From: Pseudomonas fluorescens
Lineage (GTDB): Bacteria; Pseudomonadota; Gammaproteobacteria; Pseudomonadales; Pseudomonadaceae
DNA: 64,000 nt
Reading direction: 5' to 3'
Assembly: GCF_900636825.1 (NCBI RefSeq)
Contig: NZ_LR134318.1
Coordinates: 434,001 to 498,000, forward strand
Shown: piece by piece, positions 9,540-18,468 of the stretch
Position numbering within the stretch: the stretch's first letter is position 1
Layout of the letters: every line of letters begins with the position of its first letter
The notes under the pieces: model-generated
Seen by the model: the letters and a program-made list of their open reading frames with translations, nothing else
Told to the model about the DNA's origin: nothing
Databases searched by the model: none
Program-made: the position numbers and the translations under genes

Positions 9540-10265
9540 TCAGATAGCACCTGCAAGCGGCTTGCGCGCGACGACATTCACCAGGGTCTCTTCGCGCTCA
9601 CCGAATGGCTTCGGCTTGCTCAAGCCCAATCGCTCCAGCAGACCAAAATCCTTTGACCGACTCCACCACAGGTACGGGTAGGAAACGTTCTGCTCGGCAA
9701 ACTCGAAACCCTGGCCACGAATCATTTCCAGATACCCGGCGGCGCTCTTCTGCACGTGCATCGGATGGCGGAACAGCCAGCGAATCACCCAGGTATCAAT
9801 GTAAGCCTCGGTGGACTCGGCGAACAGCAGATAACCACCCGGTTTCAGCACCCGATAAAACTCGGCGAGTGCTTTTTCCTGCTCGACCAGGTGATGGAAA
9901 GTCTGATGGCAGAACAGCAGGTCGACACTGGCGTCCGCAACCTGGAGCGTTGCGCAATCGCTGCCGATCAGTTCGACGTCGAGGCCCAACCGCGCGGCCT
10001 CTTCGGCGCTGAGTTGCAGGCTGTGCGGGTCGGCATCGACGCCGATCAAGCGGTGGGGGGCGAACGTCTGGCGCAGATGTGCGAACGACTTGCCCTGACC
10101 GCAACCGGCGTCCAGCAGCACCGGGTTTTGCGGCAGCGCATGAGTAAACAATCCGCGTAGATCATTGATCGCCACTCGCAACACATGGTGCTGCCAAGTG
10201 TGGCTGCGCAGGAACCAGAAACCGAAGCGGGTTTCCTCGACGTAACTGTCGCTCAGGTAGTTCAT
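9540..10265 (-). CDS. SAM-dependent methyltransferase of the APE cluster
   Basis: The 241-residue class I methyltransferase has motif I VLLDAGCGQGKS, an acidic residue after beta2 (LIGVDADP) and the LKPGGYLLFAE motif. Similar enzymes in aryl polyene and flexirubin clusters are thought to methylate the aryl head or the phenol oxygen; the position methylated cannot be read from sequence. It overlaps the halogenase-like gene by 4 bases. Confidence 0.85.
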   Translation of the reverse strand: MNYLSDSYVEETRFGFWFLRSHTWQHHVLRVAINDLRGLFTHALPQNPVLLDAGCGQGKSFAHLRQTFAPHRLIGVDADPHSLQLSAEEAARLGLDVELIGSDCATLQVADASVDLLFCHQTFHHLVEQEKALAEFYRVLKPGGYLLFAESTEAYIDTWVIRWLFRHPMHVQKSAAGYLEMIRGQGFEFAEQNVSYPYLWWSRSKDFGLLERLGLSKPKPFGEREETLVNVVARKPLAGAI

Positions 10266-11509
10266 GAGGCATCCTGTGCGCAGAGTTCAGAGATCATCTT
10301 CAGCCGTCGACGCGCTTCGCTGACAAACGGGTTGCGCTCATTCCAGGCGTAGCCGGCGAGGATCGAGCAGATCATCCGACGAATTTCCGCCTGACCATCC
10401 TCATAGAAAATCACGTCCTGAAAAGTGCCGGCGTACCAGCCCTCGACGTAGCAGCGGAAGGTGTCGACGCCACGCTTGAGCGGCTCGGCAAATTCGCTTT
10501 GCCAATCGACCGTTTCACCCTGCAACTGACGGTGCAAAACGGCTGCGGCCATGCTTGCCGAACGCATGGCAATGGTCACGCCGGAGGAGAACACCGGGTC
10601 GAGAAATTCTGCGGCGTTGCCAAGCAAGGCAAAACCCGGCCCGTGCAGGCTTTTCACGTTGGCCGCGTAACCTCCGAGGGTGCGCGCCGGGGTGTCCCAC
10701 ACGGCATTGTTCAAGACCCCGGCGAGGCTCGGCGTTTCGGCGATGAAGCTGCGCAGGCACGCATCAAGGTCGGCGTCGCGACCGGCGAAATGCGCGGCGG
10801 CGGCCACCACGCCGACTGAGCAGCGTCCATTGCTGAACGGGATCGTCCAGAACCACACATCACGGTGCTCTGGATGGGTGGTGACGAGGATTTTTTCGCG
10901 GTCGAAGGCCGGGTTGTCGATGTGATCCTCGACATGGGTGAACACCGCCTGACGCACCGGAAAATTCGACGGCGCCTCAAGGTCGAGCAAGCGCGACAGT
11001 ACGCGGCCATAACCGCTGGCATCAAGGACGAAATCCGCTTCGACGCGGTACTCGCTGTCGTCCTCGCGACGCACATTCAGCTGTGGTTTTGCCCGGTCGA
11101 AATCGACGCTGACGATGGCGTCGCCATAACGAATTTCGACACCTTGCAGTGCCGCTTGATCGGCCAGCAGTTTGTCGAAATCGGCGCGCTGCACCTGGAA
11201 CGTGGTTGGCTTGCCGTCGGTAAAGGTGTCGCTGAAATCGAAAGCGCTGTAGCGCTCGCCCCAGGCGAAAGCCGCGCCAGTCTTGCGCTGGAATCCGGCG
11301 GCGTTGACGGCATCAAGCATGCCGGCTTCTTCAACGAAATCCAGGCAATGACTGAGCAGACTCTCACCGATGGAAAAGCGGGGGAAATGCTGGCGTTCGA
11401 GCACCAGCACATCGTGGCCCTTGCGCTTGAGCAGGGCAGCAGCGATAGCGCCGGACGGGCCGGCACCGATGATCACGACCTGACGGGATTCCATTTCAAC
11501 GATTGGCAC
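10262..11509 (-). CDS. Flavin-dependent halogenase-like FAD oxidoreductase
   Basis: The product has 415 residues. The N-terminal FAD motif VVIIGAGPSGAIAA is followed by FPRFSIGESLL, typical of this superfamily. Residues 219-224 read WFWTIP and fit the WxWxIP signature of flavin-dependent halogenases, and Lys76 in FQRKTGAAFAWG sits where halogenases keep their catalytic lysine. A halide-adding role on the aryl head or polyene would parallel the halogenated xanthomonadins. It could instead be a related monooxygenase or reductase that lost halogenation. The GTG at 11509 has GGAG upstream; an ATG at 11494 is also possible. Confidence 0.72.
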   Translation of the reverse strand: MPIVEMESRQVVIIGAGPSGAIAAALLKRKGHDVLVLERQHFPRFSIGESLLSHCLDFVEEAGMLDAVNAAGFQRKTGAAFAWGERYSAFDFSDTFTDGKPTTFQVQRADFDKLLADQAALQGVEIRYGDAIVSVDFDRAKPQLNVRREDDSEYRVEADFVLDASGYGRVLSRLLDLEAPSNFPVRQAVFTHVEDHIDNPAFDREKILVTTHPEHRDVWFWTIPFSNGRCSVGVVAAAAHFAGRDADLDACLRSFIAETPSLAGVLNNAVWDTPARTLGGYAANVKSLHGPGFALLGNAAEFLDPVFSSGVTIAMRSASMAAAVLHRQLQGETVDWQSEFAEPLKRGVDTFRCYVEGWYAGTFQDVIFYEDGQAEIRRMICSILAGYAWNERNPFVSEARRRLKMISELCAQDAS

Positions 11510-12659
11510 GCGAGCTCCGGGGCAAAGGGCTATTCAAGTTCAAGGACGCGCTGTGCAGGCCGATCAGGGCGGGCAACAGCGTCGCAGTCAGGCCCATCAA
11601 CATCAGCGCGAAATACAGCGCCGGAGTGATGAGTTGTTGTTGCAGCAGCAGATTGAGAAAGACGATTTCGCTCAGGCCGCGAATGTTCAGCAGCACGCTT
11701 TCGCGCCAGCGGCTGGCGCCTTCGAACGAGGCGCCGGCCCAGCCGAGGCCAAGCCAATTGCCGAGCAGTTTACTGGCAATCGGCAACAGCAACAGCGCGG
11801 CCCATTGCCCCCAACCGAGGCTGGCGAGGGCGCTGTGCACATCGATCTGCACGATGCCGAAGGTCAGAATCAGCGGAATCGCGATCCACGTCTGCAATCG
11901 GCTCATCCAGCGCGCCGGCAGTGGCAGCACCAGCGGCACCTTGAGCGCAGCCATGCACAGCAGATAGCCGATGCCGAAAATCAGCGCGTTGAGTTTGTAA
12001 TGCTCGGCCATCACCAACAGTGCGAAGAAACCCAGGCTGTAGGTCAGTGGTCGGCGTACACCGAGCAGGCGCAGCAACAGCGGCGCACAGGCCAATCCCA
12101 GCGGCAGCAGCAAACCGCTCAGGTGCAGACTGCCTTGACCGAGGCCGAACAGCGTCCAGCAGGTCAGATCGATGAGGATTGCGGTTTGCACCAGACGCCG
12201 GGTGGCGGCGGGCGGATAATCGATGTGCCGCAGGTACAGGTACAGCACGGGAATCGCGGTGATCGCGAACACCAGACCGATGGCCAGCCAACTCAGCCAG
12301 GGTTGCGCCGGCAGCAGCCAATACGCGGCCGCCAAGCCACAGGTAAAGGGCACGGCGAAACTCGGGATGGCGATTTTCACGCTTTGGCGATCGAGCTTCA
12401 GATCGATGACATCGCTGAGAATATGCCCCAGCAGCAGGGCGAAACTCAGGCTGTAGAGATTTTTCAGCCAGGCGGGCGCAATCAGTGCAGCGCCGCTGAG
12501 TTGCCAGCCGGGTTCGATCCAGAAATAAATCAGCAGCGGCAGACCGAAACTCGCCAGCAATAACTGGCTGACAATCGGAATCAATCCAACGCAGCGACCG
12601 ACGCGGGTGGCCATGGCGAACAGCGCCAAAGCCAACAGCCAGAAGACTGCGACCATCAT
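11496..12659 (-). CDS. CPA2-type cation/proton antiporter-like membrane protein in the APE cluster
   Basis: The 387-residue protein is very hydrophobic, with roughly 12 membrane spans. The segments VFAITAIPVLYLYLRHI, TAILIDLTCWTLFGL and NIRGLSEIVFLNLLL align with the ion-binding helices and the NPRGLTELV-like segment of CPA2 antiporters. The usual Asp-Asp pair is Asp-Leu here, so normal transport is uncertain. The ATG at 12659 overlaps the apeM stop as ATGA; the frame is open further upstream but that lies inside apeM. The role in pigment production is unknown; coupling export to the proton or ion gradient is one guess. Confidence 0.68.
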   Translation of the reverse strand: MMVAVFWLLALALFAMATRVGRCVGLIPIVSQLLLASFGLPLLIYFWIEPGWQLSGAALIAPAWLKNLYSLSFALLLGHILSDVIDLKLDRQSVKIAIPSFAVPFTCGLAAAYWLLPAQPWLSWLAIGLVFAITAIPVLYLYLRHIDYPPAATRRLVQTAILIDLTCWTLFGLGQGSLHLSGLLLPLGLACAPLLLRLLGVRRPLTYSLGFFALLVMAEHYKLNALIFGIGYLLCMAALKVPLVLPLPARWMSRLQTWIAIPLILTFGIVQIDVHSALASLGWGQWAALLLLPIASKLLGNWLGLGWAGASFEGASRWRESVLLNIRGLSEIVFLNLLLQQQLITPALYFALMLMGLTATLLPALIGLHSASLNLNSPLPRSSRANR

Positions 12660-14995
12660 GCGTTGGGCTCCGCAACGCTGGCGCTGTGGACGTGACGCCC
12701 GGCCCATGGCGCGAGGATGAAACTGAACGCCAGGCCGAGGCTCACCGACAGACCGAAGTTGCTCACCGCCGGTGTACTGGAAACCGCGAGCAAGCCGAAC
12801 GACAGCCACGTTGTCAGCGCGGCGAGCAACGTGCCGAGCAGGCTCACCGCCGCACCTCCGACCTGCTCACGCATGAGGATCGCGTAGTCGACGCTGATCG
12901 CAGTCACCAGCAGCAGGCCGAACAGGCTGAACAGGGTCAGCGGCTGACCGAGCCAGCCGAGGCTGGCCAAGCTGCACAGCGCAGCCAGCAGCGGCAGGGC
13001 AACGATGCGCAAGGCGCCACCGAAGCCGAACGGCAGGATCAATATCAAGACGATCAAGACGCAGGAGGCGAGCTTCAATTCGGCGGCGCTGACCTGCGTA
13101 GCGGCAAACACTTCATTCAGCTCGCCGAGACGATCCACCAGCCGCACCCCCGGCAAATCCAGCGCCTGGATCCGTAACAGGGCGGGGTTGTTCAAGCCTT
13201 GCAGGCTGGTAATGGCCGCCACACCCTCTGCGCTCGGCCCCAGCCACAGCGTGCGATACGGCTCGCCAAGCGGCCCGGCCAGTGCGGCGTCGATGTCTTC
13301 GGCGGGCAACGTCTGCAGCTGCTGCAATTCGCTTTGCAACGCCGCCAACGGCACGCCGAGATCGAGCAACGGCTGCCACAATGCCGGCAGTTTGTTCAGT
13401 GCTTCGCGCACTTGCTGTTGCTGGCTCGGCGGGCTGACCAGTTGATCGAGGGCCAGATAGCCTTGCAGTTTGTCGAGGTTGACCAGTTGCTCAAGGCGCT
13501 CGCTCAGCGCGCCTTGGCGCTCCAGCAACTCCTGCTGGTTGGCGCCGCGCACCAGGAAAAACTGGCTGGTGGGCTGATACCCGGTGATCCGTGCGATGGT
13601 CTGCGCTTCATCGGTCAGATGTTGCGGGGCGCCGACCCATTGGCGGATGTCATTCTTGCTTTGCAGCTGCATCAGTCCGCCAATGCAGAAGGCGATCAGC
13701 AGCGCCAGCAGCACCGGGGTGTGCACGCGTTGGAGCAGTGCTTCGCGCACGCTGATCAAGCGCTCGGCAAGTTTCAGCGGCCATTGCGTCGGACGTAATT
13801 CAACGTTATTGAGCAGCGCCGGCAACAGGCACACCGCCGAAAGATAAGCGCCAAGCAAACCGGCGGCCGAGAACACGGCAATTTGCGTCAGCGCCGGGAA
13901 CGGCGTCCAGGCCAGCGCCAGATAGCCGATGGCGCTGGTGATCAGGCTCAGGGTCAGCCCGGGCAACGTCAGTCGCAGCGCCGGCCAACTGCGCCATGGC
14001 CTCAGGCTCCAGCTCTTCGACAGATAGTGCAGCGGATAATCCACCGCGACGCCGATCAGGCTGGAGCCGAGCACCAGTGTCATCACATGCATGTGGCCGA
14101 ACAGCGCCACGCATGCCACTGCGCCGAACAGCATGCCCACCAGCACCGGCACGAAGGCCAGCAACACACGCCAGCGCCGGAACGCCAATAGCAGCAGCAA
14201 CAAAATGCCAACGGTGGCGCCGCCGCCGACCCAGGTCATCTCGCGGGTCGCTTGTTGTTGGCCGTTGGCGGCGTACAGCAAGCCACTGGCGGCGAGCAGT
14301 TGTACGTCGGATTTCGCCGCCTGCTCGCGACTGTGCTGCAGCAGATCGGCGACTTTCAGCGGCAGATTCATATCGAACGCATCGCCGGTGGTGCGCGCAC
14401 GCAGCATCACCCAGCTTTTGCCATCAGCGTCGGCGACCAGCGCGCCGCTGCCGATGTCCAGCTGCACCGCGCGGTGTTTCGGCTGGCTGTTCTGGATACG
14501 CCCGGTCAGGCCGAGCCAGTCATCCTGACTCGGCACCAGGCTGAAACCGGTGAAAGGATCGAACAGCGCTTGCACCCGCTGCTGAATGAACACGTCGGGG
14601 TGTTCGCGGAGCAATTGCCGGTCGTCCGCCGAGAGCATCGCCAAGCGCCCTTGCAGCAATTGCGTGCGCAGCGCCGGCAGATCCGCTTGCAGGTTCCACT
14701 GCACCTTTTCGAACAGGCCGCTGGCCTGCCATTGCTCACCGAGTTGCTGCGCCATGGCGACTGCCTGCTGGCGATCGACGTGACCGACCAGCACAAGCAT
14801 TTCGCGATTGAGCGGCTCCTGCATGCGCTGTTCCGCGCGCAGCTCGAGGGCGTCGGGATTGGTCCCGGGCACCAGCTCCATCAGGTTGGCCGACAGCGGC
14901 GAACCGTCGCGCCACTGCCAACCGCCCAGCGCAGCGACGGCCAGCAGCAGGATCAGAAACAGCCAGGGCAGCCTGCGTTCACTCGGCAAAATCAT
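12656..14995 (-). CDS. apeM: RND/MMPL-family exporter of the APE cluster
   Basis: The 779-residue polytopic inner-membrane protein has the RND/MMPL layout: one N-terminal helix, a large periplasmic domain, a five-helix block (from about WVGGGATVGILLLLLLAF), a second periplasmic domain and a second helix block. It is the predicted engine that moves the polyene lipid out of the inner membrane, together with LolA-like ApeL and lipoprotein ApeN. It overlaps apeL by 17 bases. Confidence 0.88.
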   Translation of the reverse strand: MILPSERRLPWLFLILLLAVAALGGWQWRDGSPLSANLMELVPGTNPDALELRAEQRMQEPLNREMLVLVGHVDRQQAVAMAQQLGEQWQASGLFEKVQWNLQADLPALRTQLLQGRLAMLSADDRQLLREHPDVFIQQRVQALFDPFTGFSLVPSQDDWLGLTGRIQNSQPKHRAVQLDIGSGALVADADGKSWVMLRARTTGDAFDMNLPLKVADLLQHSREQAAKSDVQLLAASGLLYAANGQQQATREMTWVGGGATVGILLLLLLAFRRWRVLLAFVPVLVGMLFGAVACVALFGHMHVMTLVLGSSLIGVAVDYPLHYLSKSWSLRPWRSWPALRLTLPGLTLSLITSAIGYLALAWTPFPALTQIAVFSAAGLLGAYLSAVCLLPALLNNVELRPTQWPLKLAERLISVREALLQRVHTPVLLALLIAFCIGGLMQLQSKNDIRQWVGAPQHLTDEAQTIARITGYQPTSQFFLVRGANQQELLERQGALSERLEQLVNLDKLQGYLALDQLVSPPSQQQQVREALNKLPALWQPLLDLGVPLAALQSELQQLQTLPAEDIDAALAGPLGEPYRTLWLGPSAEGVAAITSLQGLNNPALLRIQALDLPGVRLVDRLGELNEVFAATQVSAAELKLASCVLIVLILILPFGFGGALRIVALPLLAALCSLASLGWLGQPLTLFSLFGLLLVTAISVDYAILMREQVGGAAVSLLGTLLAALTTWLSFGLLAVSSTPAVSNFGLSVSLGLAFSFILAPWAGRHVHSASVAEPNA

Positions 14996-15581
14996 GTTGC
15001 TCCGCGTCGCTCAGTGGTTGCCCTGCCGTCCTGTCCTGCATGCGCAGTACCGTGCTGTCGCCCTGGGTTTCCAGCAACTCGATGGTCTGCACCAAGGCGC
15101 CGCCGTCAATATTGATCTGGTTGAAGACTTGCTTGAGCAGCATCGAACGCGGGGTCAACGTCAGTTTCCACTGCTGCGCATCGCCACTCAGGGCCAGATC
15201 GAAATCGCGCTGCAAGCCGCTGCTGTCGCCTTGCAGCACGGCGAGGAACAAGCGATTTTGCTCGGCCCCGGCGCTCTTGTTTGGCAGGACTTGCCAACCA
15301 TTGGCGTCACGGCGCGCGATGCCTTTGGCGGTGATGCGATAGTCCTGTTGCAGCGGCGTTTTCAACATCCACAACAGGCCGTGATTTTTCGCCAGGACAA
15401 AGCGGCCCTTGCTGATCAGCGGCTGCGGCAGGGCGCGCAGGTGTTTTTCCTGAGTGAACTGGCCGTGAATCACTTCTGGTTTCGCCAGTTGTTCACTGAG
15501 TTGTTGCAGGTCGAAAGCGTTGGCCCATGACGACACGGCCAGCAGTACCAGTGCGCCAAGGCTTTTGAAAAACACATTCAT
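14979..15581 (-). CDS. apeL: LolA-like outer-membrane lipoprotein carrier family protein (ApeL)
   Basis: The product has 200 residues with an N-terminal signal peptide (MNVFFKSLGALVLLAVSSWANA), so it is periplasmic. The rest fits the LolA/LolB-like fold: a run beginning with FDLQQLSEQLAKPE, then GQFTQEKHLRAL and a FVLAKNHGLLWML strand. By family it would shuttle a hydrophobic cargo, here presumably the aryl polyene lipid, across the periplasm. It overlaps apeK by 4 bases and apeM by 17. Confidence 0.87.
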   Translation of the reverse strand: MNVFFKSLGALVLLAVSSWANAFDLQQLSEQLAKPEVIHGQFTQEKHLRALPQPLISKGRFVLAKNHGLLWMLKTPLQQDYRITAKGIARRDANGWQVLPNKSAGAEQNRLFLAVLQGDSSGLQRDFDLALSGDAQQWKLTLTPRSMLLKQVFNQINIDGGALVQTIELLETQGDSTVLRMQDRTAGQPLSDAEQHDFAE

Positions 15582-16003
15582 CGCAGCATCCTTTCCACGG
15601 CATCGGTGAACACTTTTGGTGACGCCAGTTGCATCTCGCGGCTGCTGACTTCAACGGCGACCTGCACCGAGCTGGCGCGGGTCAGGCGTTCGTCGGTTTG
15701 CAGGTCGGTGATCAGATAGTTGATCTTCAGACGGTTTTCCCACTCGACCAGACTGGCGCGCACATTCAGCCGTTGGCCGAACACCGCGCCGCGTACATAA
15801 CGCAGTTGCAAGTCGATGATCGGCCAGGCGTAACCTGACTCGACCATGTGCGTGTAGTTGTGGCCGATCTTGTCGAGCAGCGCGCACCGTGCCACTTCGA
15901 GGTATTTGACGTAATGGCCGTGCCAGACCACGTGCATGGTGTCGACGTCGAAAAACGGCACGAGGATTTCCGTATCGGCGTGAAGCACTCCGGCGCTACG
16001 CAT
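15578..16003 (-). CDS. apeK: Acyl-CoA/ACP thioesterase, 4-hydroxybenzoyl-CoA thioesterase family (ApeK)
   Basis: This 141-residue hotdog thioesterase has the family motif VPFFDVDTMHVVWHGHYVKY, in which the Asp after F-F is the catalytic acid. It releases acyl groups from ACP; in aryl polyene pathways it is considered to free stalled or finished chains. It overlaps the ammonia-lyase gene by 8 bases. Confidence 0.9.
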   Translation of the reverse strand: MRSAGVLHADTEILVPFFDVDTMHVVWHGHYVKYLEVARCALLDKIGHNYTHMVESGYAWPIIDLQLRYVRGAVFGQRLNVRASLVEWENRLKINYLITDLQTDERLTRASSVQVAVEVSSREMQLASPKVFTDAVERMLR

Positions 16004-17540
16004 GCAACCTCCAGTGCTGTGCGGCGATGCGTTGCAGGCACAAACGCAGCTCGCCTTCCAGCGCTCGGTCTTCGATGACCGGCGGGAAGTCTTTGCCGAG
16101 TTCTTCGTGCATCGCGGCCAGCGCCGGCGGCAGCGGCCGGGCGTCTTCGGCCTGCGCGCGCAGCCACACGCCTTGGTTGGCCGCGAGCAAGGTGGCGGCG
16201 GCGACCTGTTCGGTCAGCTCCAGCACACGGATCGCATCGCGGGCGGCGATGGTGCCCATGCTCACCTTGTCCTGGTTGTGGCACTCGGTGGAGCGCGAGA
16301 ACACGCTGGCGGGCATGGTGTTTTTCAGCGCTTCGGCGGTCCAGGCGCTGGTGCCGATCTGCACAGCCTTGAAGCCGTGATTGATCATCGCCCGATCCGC
16401 CGGGGCGCCGGACAGGTTGCTCGGCAAACCGTGGTTGTAGCGCTCATCGACCAGCAAGGCGAGTTGCCGATCAAGCAGGTCGGCGATGTTGGCGACAAGG
16501 TTTTTCAGGCTGTCCATGGCGAACGCAATGTGCCCGCCGTAGAAGTGCCCGCCATGCAAAACGCGCTCGGCTTCGGCGTCGATGATCGGGTTGTCGTTGG
16601 CACTGTTCAGTTCGGTTTCGATGAAGCCGCGCAGCCAGTTCAGGCTGTCGGCCAGCACGCCGAGCACATGCGGGGCGCAGCGCAGGGAATAGCGATCCTG
16701 CAGACGATGCAGCGGCGCGGTGGGCGCGTCGATCGCCAGATCCTCGCGCAGCCACGCGGCCACCTGCATTTGTCCCGGATGCGGTTTGGCGGCGAACAAG
16801 CGCTCGTCGAAATGTTCCGGATTGCCTTGCAGCGCCACCACGTTGAGGGCGGTGATGCGCGTCGCCAGGTGCAGCAGGTAATCGGCGCGGGCGAAGGCTA
16901 GGCAGGCGAGGCCGGTCATCACCGCCGTGCCGTTCATCAGCGCCAACGCTTCTTTGGGGCGCAGCACCAGTGGCGTCCAGCCCAGTTCGCGATGCACATC
17001 GGCGGCCTGGCGGCGTTCGCCACGGAACATCACTTCACGCTCGCCGGACAGGGTCGCAGCGACGTAAGACAGCGGTGTCAGATCGCCGCTGGCACCGACC
17101 GAGCCCTCTTCGGGAATCAGCGGCAGGATGTCGTATTCGAGAAACGCGTGCAGACGTTCGAGCAGTTCCACGCGAACCCCGGAAACGCCGTGGCACAGCG
17201 ACTGCAAACGCGCCGCCAGCACCGCCCGAGTGGCCTGCGCGTCAAGCAGTTTGCCCAGGCCGCAACCGTGGAATGTATAGAGATGACGCGGCAACGCTTC
17301 GACGTGATGCAGCGGCACCGCCACGACGCAGGAATCGCCGTAACCGGTGGTGACGCCGTAGATCACGCCTTCCTTGTCCAGCAACGAATCGAGAAACCGC
17401 GCGCCCTTGGCGATACGCTCGCGGTAGTCGGCGTCATCCTGCAATCGCACGAGTGCCTGACGGTTGGCCAGGGCCAGCACGTCTTCGATGCGCAAAGGGC
17501 GTTCGCCGAAGGTTACCGGCTCATGAGTTGGCGTCGTCAT
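15996..17540 (-). CDS. Aromatic amino acid ammonia-lyase (HAL/PAL/TAL family)
   Basis: The 514-residue MIO enzyme eliminates ammonia from an aromatic amino acid to give a cinnamate-type acid, the aryl starter. Ala150-Ser151-Gly152 in GSVGASGDLTPLSY form the MIO cofactor and Tyr61 in YGVTTGYG is the catalytic tyrosine. The substrate-selectivity pair is Phe90-His91 (LYTFHGCGLG), compared with His-Leu in tyrosine, Phe-Leu in phenylalanine and Ser-His in histidine lyases. Histidine degradation is unlikely because no hut gene is near. The gene is embedded in the operon, overlapping both neighbours. Confidence 0.88.
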   Translation of the reverse strand: MTTPTHEPVTFGERPLRIEDVLALANRQALVRLQDDADYRERIAKGARFLDSLLDKEGVIYGVTTGYGDSCVVAVPLHHVEALPRHLYTFHGCGLGKLLDAQATRAVLAARLQSLCHGVSGVRVELLERLHAFLEYDILPLIPEEGSVGASGDLTPLSYVAATLSGEREVMFRGERRQAADVHRELGWTPLVLRPKEALALMNGTAVMTGLACLAFARADYLLHLATRITALNVVALQGNPEHFDERLFAAKPHPGQMQVAAWLREDLAIDAPTAPLHRLQDRYSLRCAPHVLGVLADSLNWLRGFIETELNSANDNPIIDAEAERVLHGGHFYGGHIAFAMDSLKNLVANIADLLDRQLALLVDERYNHGLPSNLSGAPADRAMINHGFKAVQIGTSAWTAEALKNTMPASVFSRSTECHNQDKVSMGTIAARDAIRVLELTEQVAAATLLAANQGVWLRAQAEDARPLPPALAAMHEELGKDFPPVIEDRALEGELRLCLQRIAAQHWRLHA

Positions 17541-18468
17541 CGGTCTTCCAGAAAGGGTAAAAGTTGAACCATTGCTGTGGCGCTTCGAGGCAATAGTGAC
17601 TCAGGCGCTGCGCGTAGCGGGTGGCCCACTGATGAATGACCTGCTCGCGCTCGCGGCGTGTCCAGGTCACGGCGTCGGCGAACGGTTCGAGGTTCAGGCG
17701 ATAGTGGCCGTCGGGTTGTTTCAGGCACATCAGCAGATTGACCGGGCATTTCAGCAGCCCGGCGAGGAGCCATGGCCCTTGCGGGAACGCTGCCGGGTGG
17801 CCGAGAAAATCCACTGTCACACTGCGCCCACCGTGCAGCGGCACGCGGTCGCCGGCAATGGCCAGCCACTCGCCGCGCTCCAGTCGTTCGTGCAGTTGCA
17901 GCATGATCACCGGGTCGAGCTCGCTGACCTGAATCAGACGCAGATTGGTGGCACCGGCCTCGCCCAGCAAGCGGTTGAATTGCTCGGCGTGTTTGGTGTG
18001 CACCAGCACGTTCATGGTGACCTTTTCGCCGATTTCCGCCAGTGCTCGGCACACTTCAAGATTGCCCAGATGCGCGCCGACCAGCAATTGCCCGCGACTG
18101 CCACGCAACTGCTGGCGCAACAGCGCCGGGTCGATGATTTCGATCTGCTCGATGCTCAGTTTGCCGTTCCACACATCGAGCTTGTCCAGCAGCGAATCGG
18201 CAAACGTCATGAACTGGCTGAAAACCCGCCAGTGGCTCGGCCGCAAATCGTCACGTTGGCTCCACTCGGCCAGGCGCTGCTGGAATTGCCAGGCACTGCG
18301 CCGCGCGGTGCGGCCGAACAGAAAGAAATACAGGACGATGCCATACAGCAACGGGCTAAGCAGGCGTCTGCCCAAGACTTTGGCGGCGAGTGCGGTAAAT
18401 TTCATCAGCATGAAACTGCCGCGCTCTTCACGGTCGGCCCAATGCTTCTTGTCGATTTCGCTGCTCAT
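17521..18468 (-). CDS. LpxL-like lysophospholipid acyltransferase of the APE cluster
   Basis: The 315-residue protein is membrane-associated near the N terminus (LYGIVLYFFLFGRTARRSA). VGAHLGNLEVCRAL supplies the HxxxxE motif of lipid A-type acyltransferases, and LAIAGDRVPLHGG and FPQGPWLLAGL are further family blocks. The ATG at 18468 overlaps the glycosyltransferase stop as ATGA; the open frame upstream lies inside that gene. In other APE clusters this domain is fused to the glycosyltransferase as ApeJ; here the two are separate genes. It probably transfers the polyene chain to a lipid or sugar acceptor. Confidence 0.85.
   Translation of the reverse strand: MSSEIDKKHWADREERGSFMLMKFTALAAKVLGRRLLSPLLYGIVLYFFLFGRTARRSAWQFQQRLAEWSQRDDLRPSHWRVFSQFMTFADSLLDKLDVWNGKLSIEQIEIIDPALLRQQLRGSRGQLLVGAHLGNLEVCRALAEIGEKVTMNVLVHTKHAEQFNRLLGEAGATNLRLIQVSELDPVIMLQLHERLERGEWLAIAGDRVPLHGGRSVTVDFLGHPAAFPQGPWLLAGLLKCPVNLLMCLKQPDGHYRLNLEPFADAVTWTRREREQVIHQWATRYAQRLSHYCLEAPQQWFNFYPFWKTDDDANS

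Noticed and set aside
9418-9540. N-terminal extension of ApeN
   Set aside because: The extra 41 residues are a translation of the REP element and would mask a clear lipoprotein signal, so the ATG at 9417 was kept as the start.
15996-17540. Histidine utilisation gene hutH
   Set aside because: The lyase is embedded by overlaps in the pigment operon, no hut genes are near, and the selectivity pair differs from histidine lyases.
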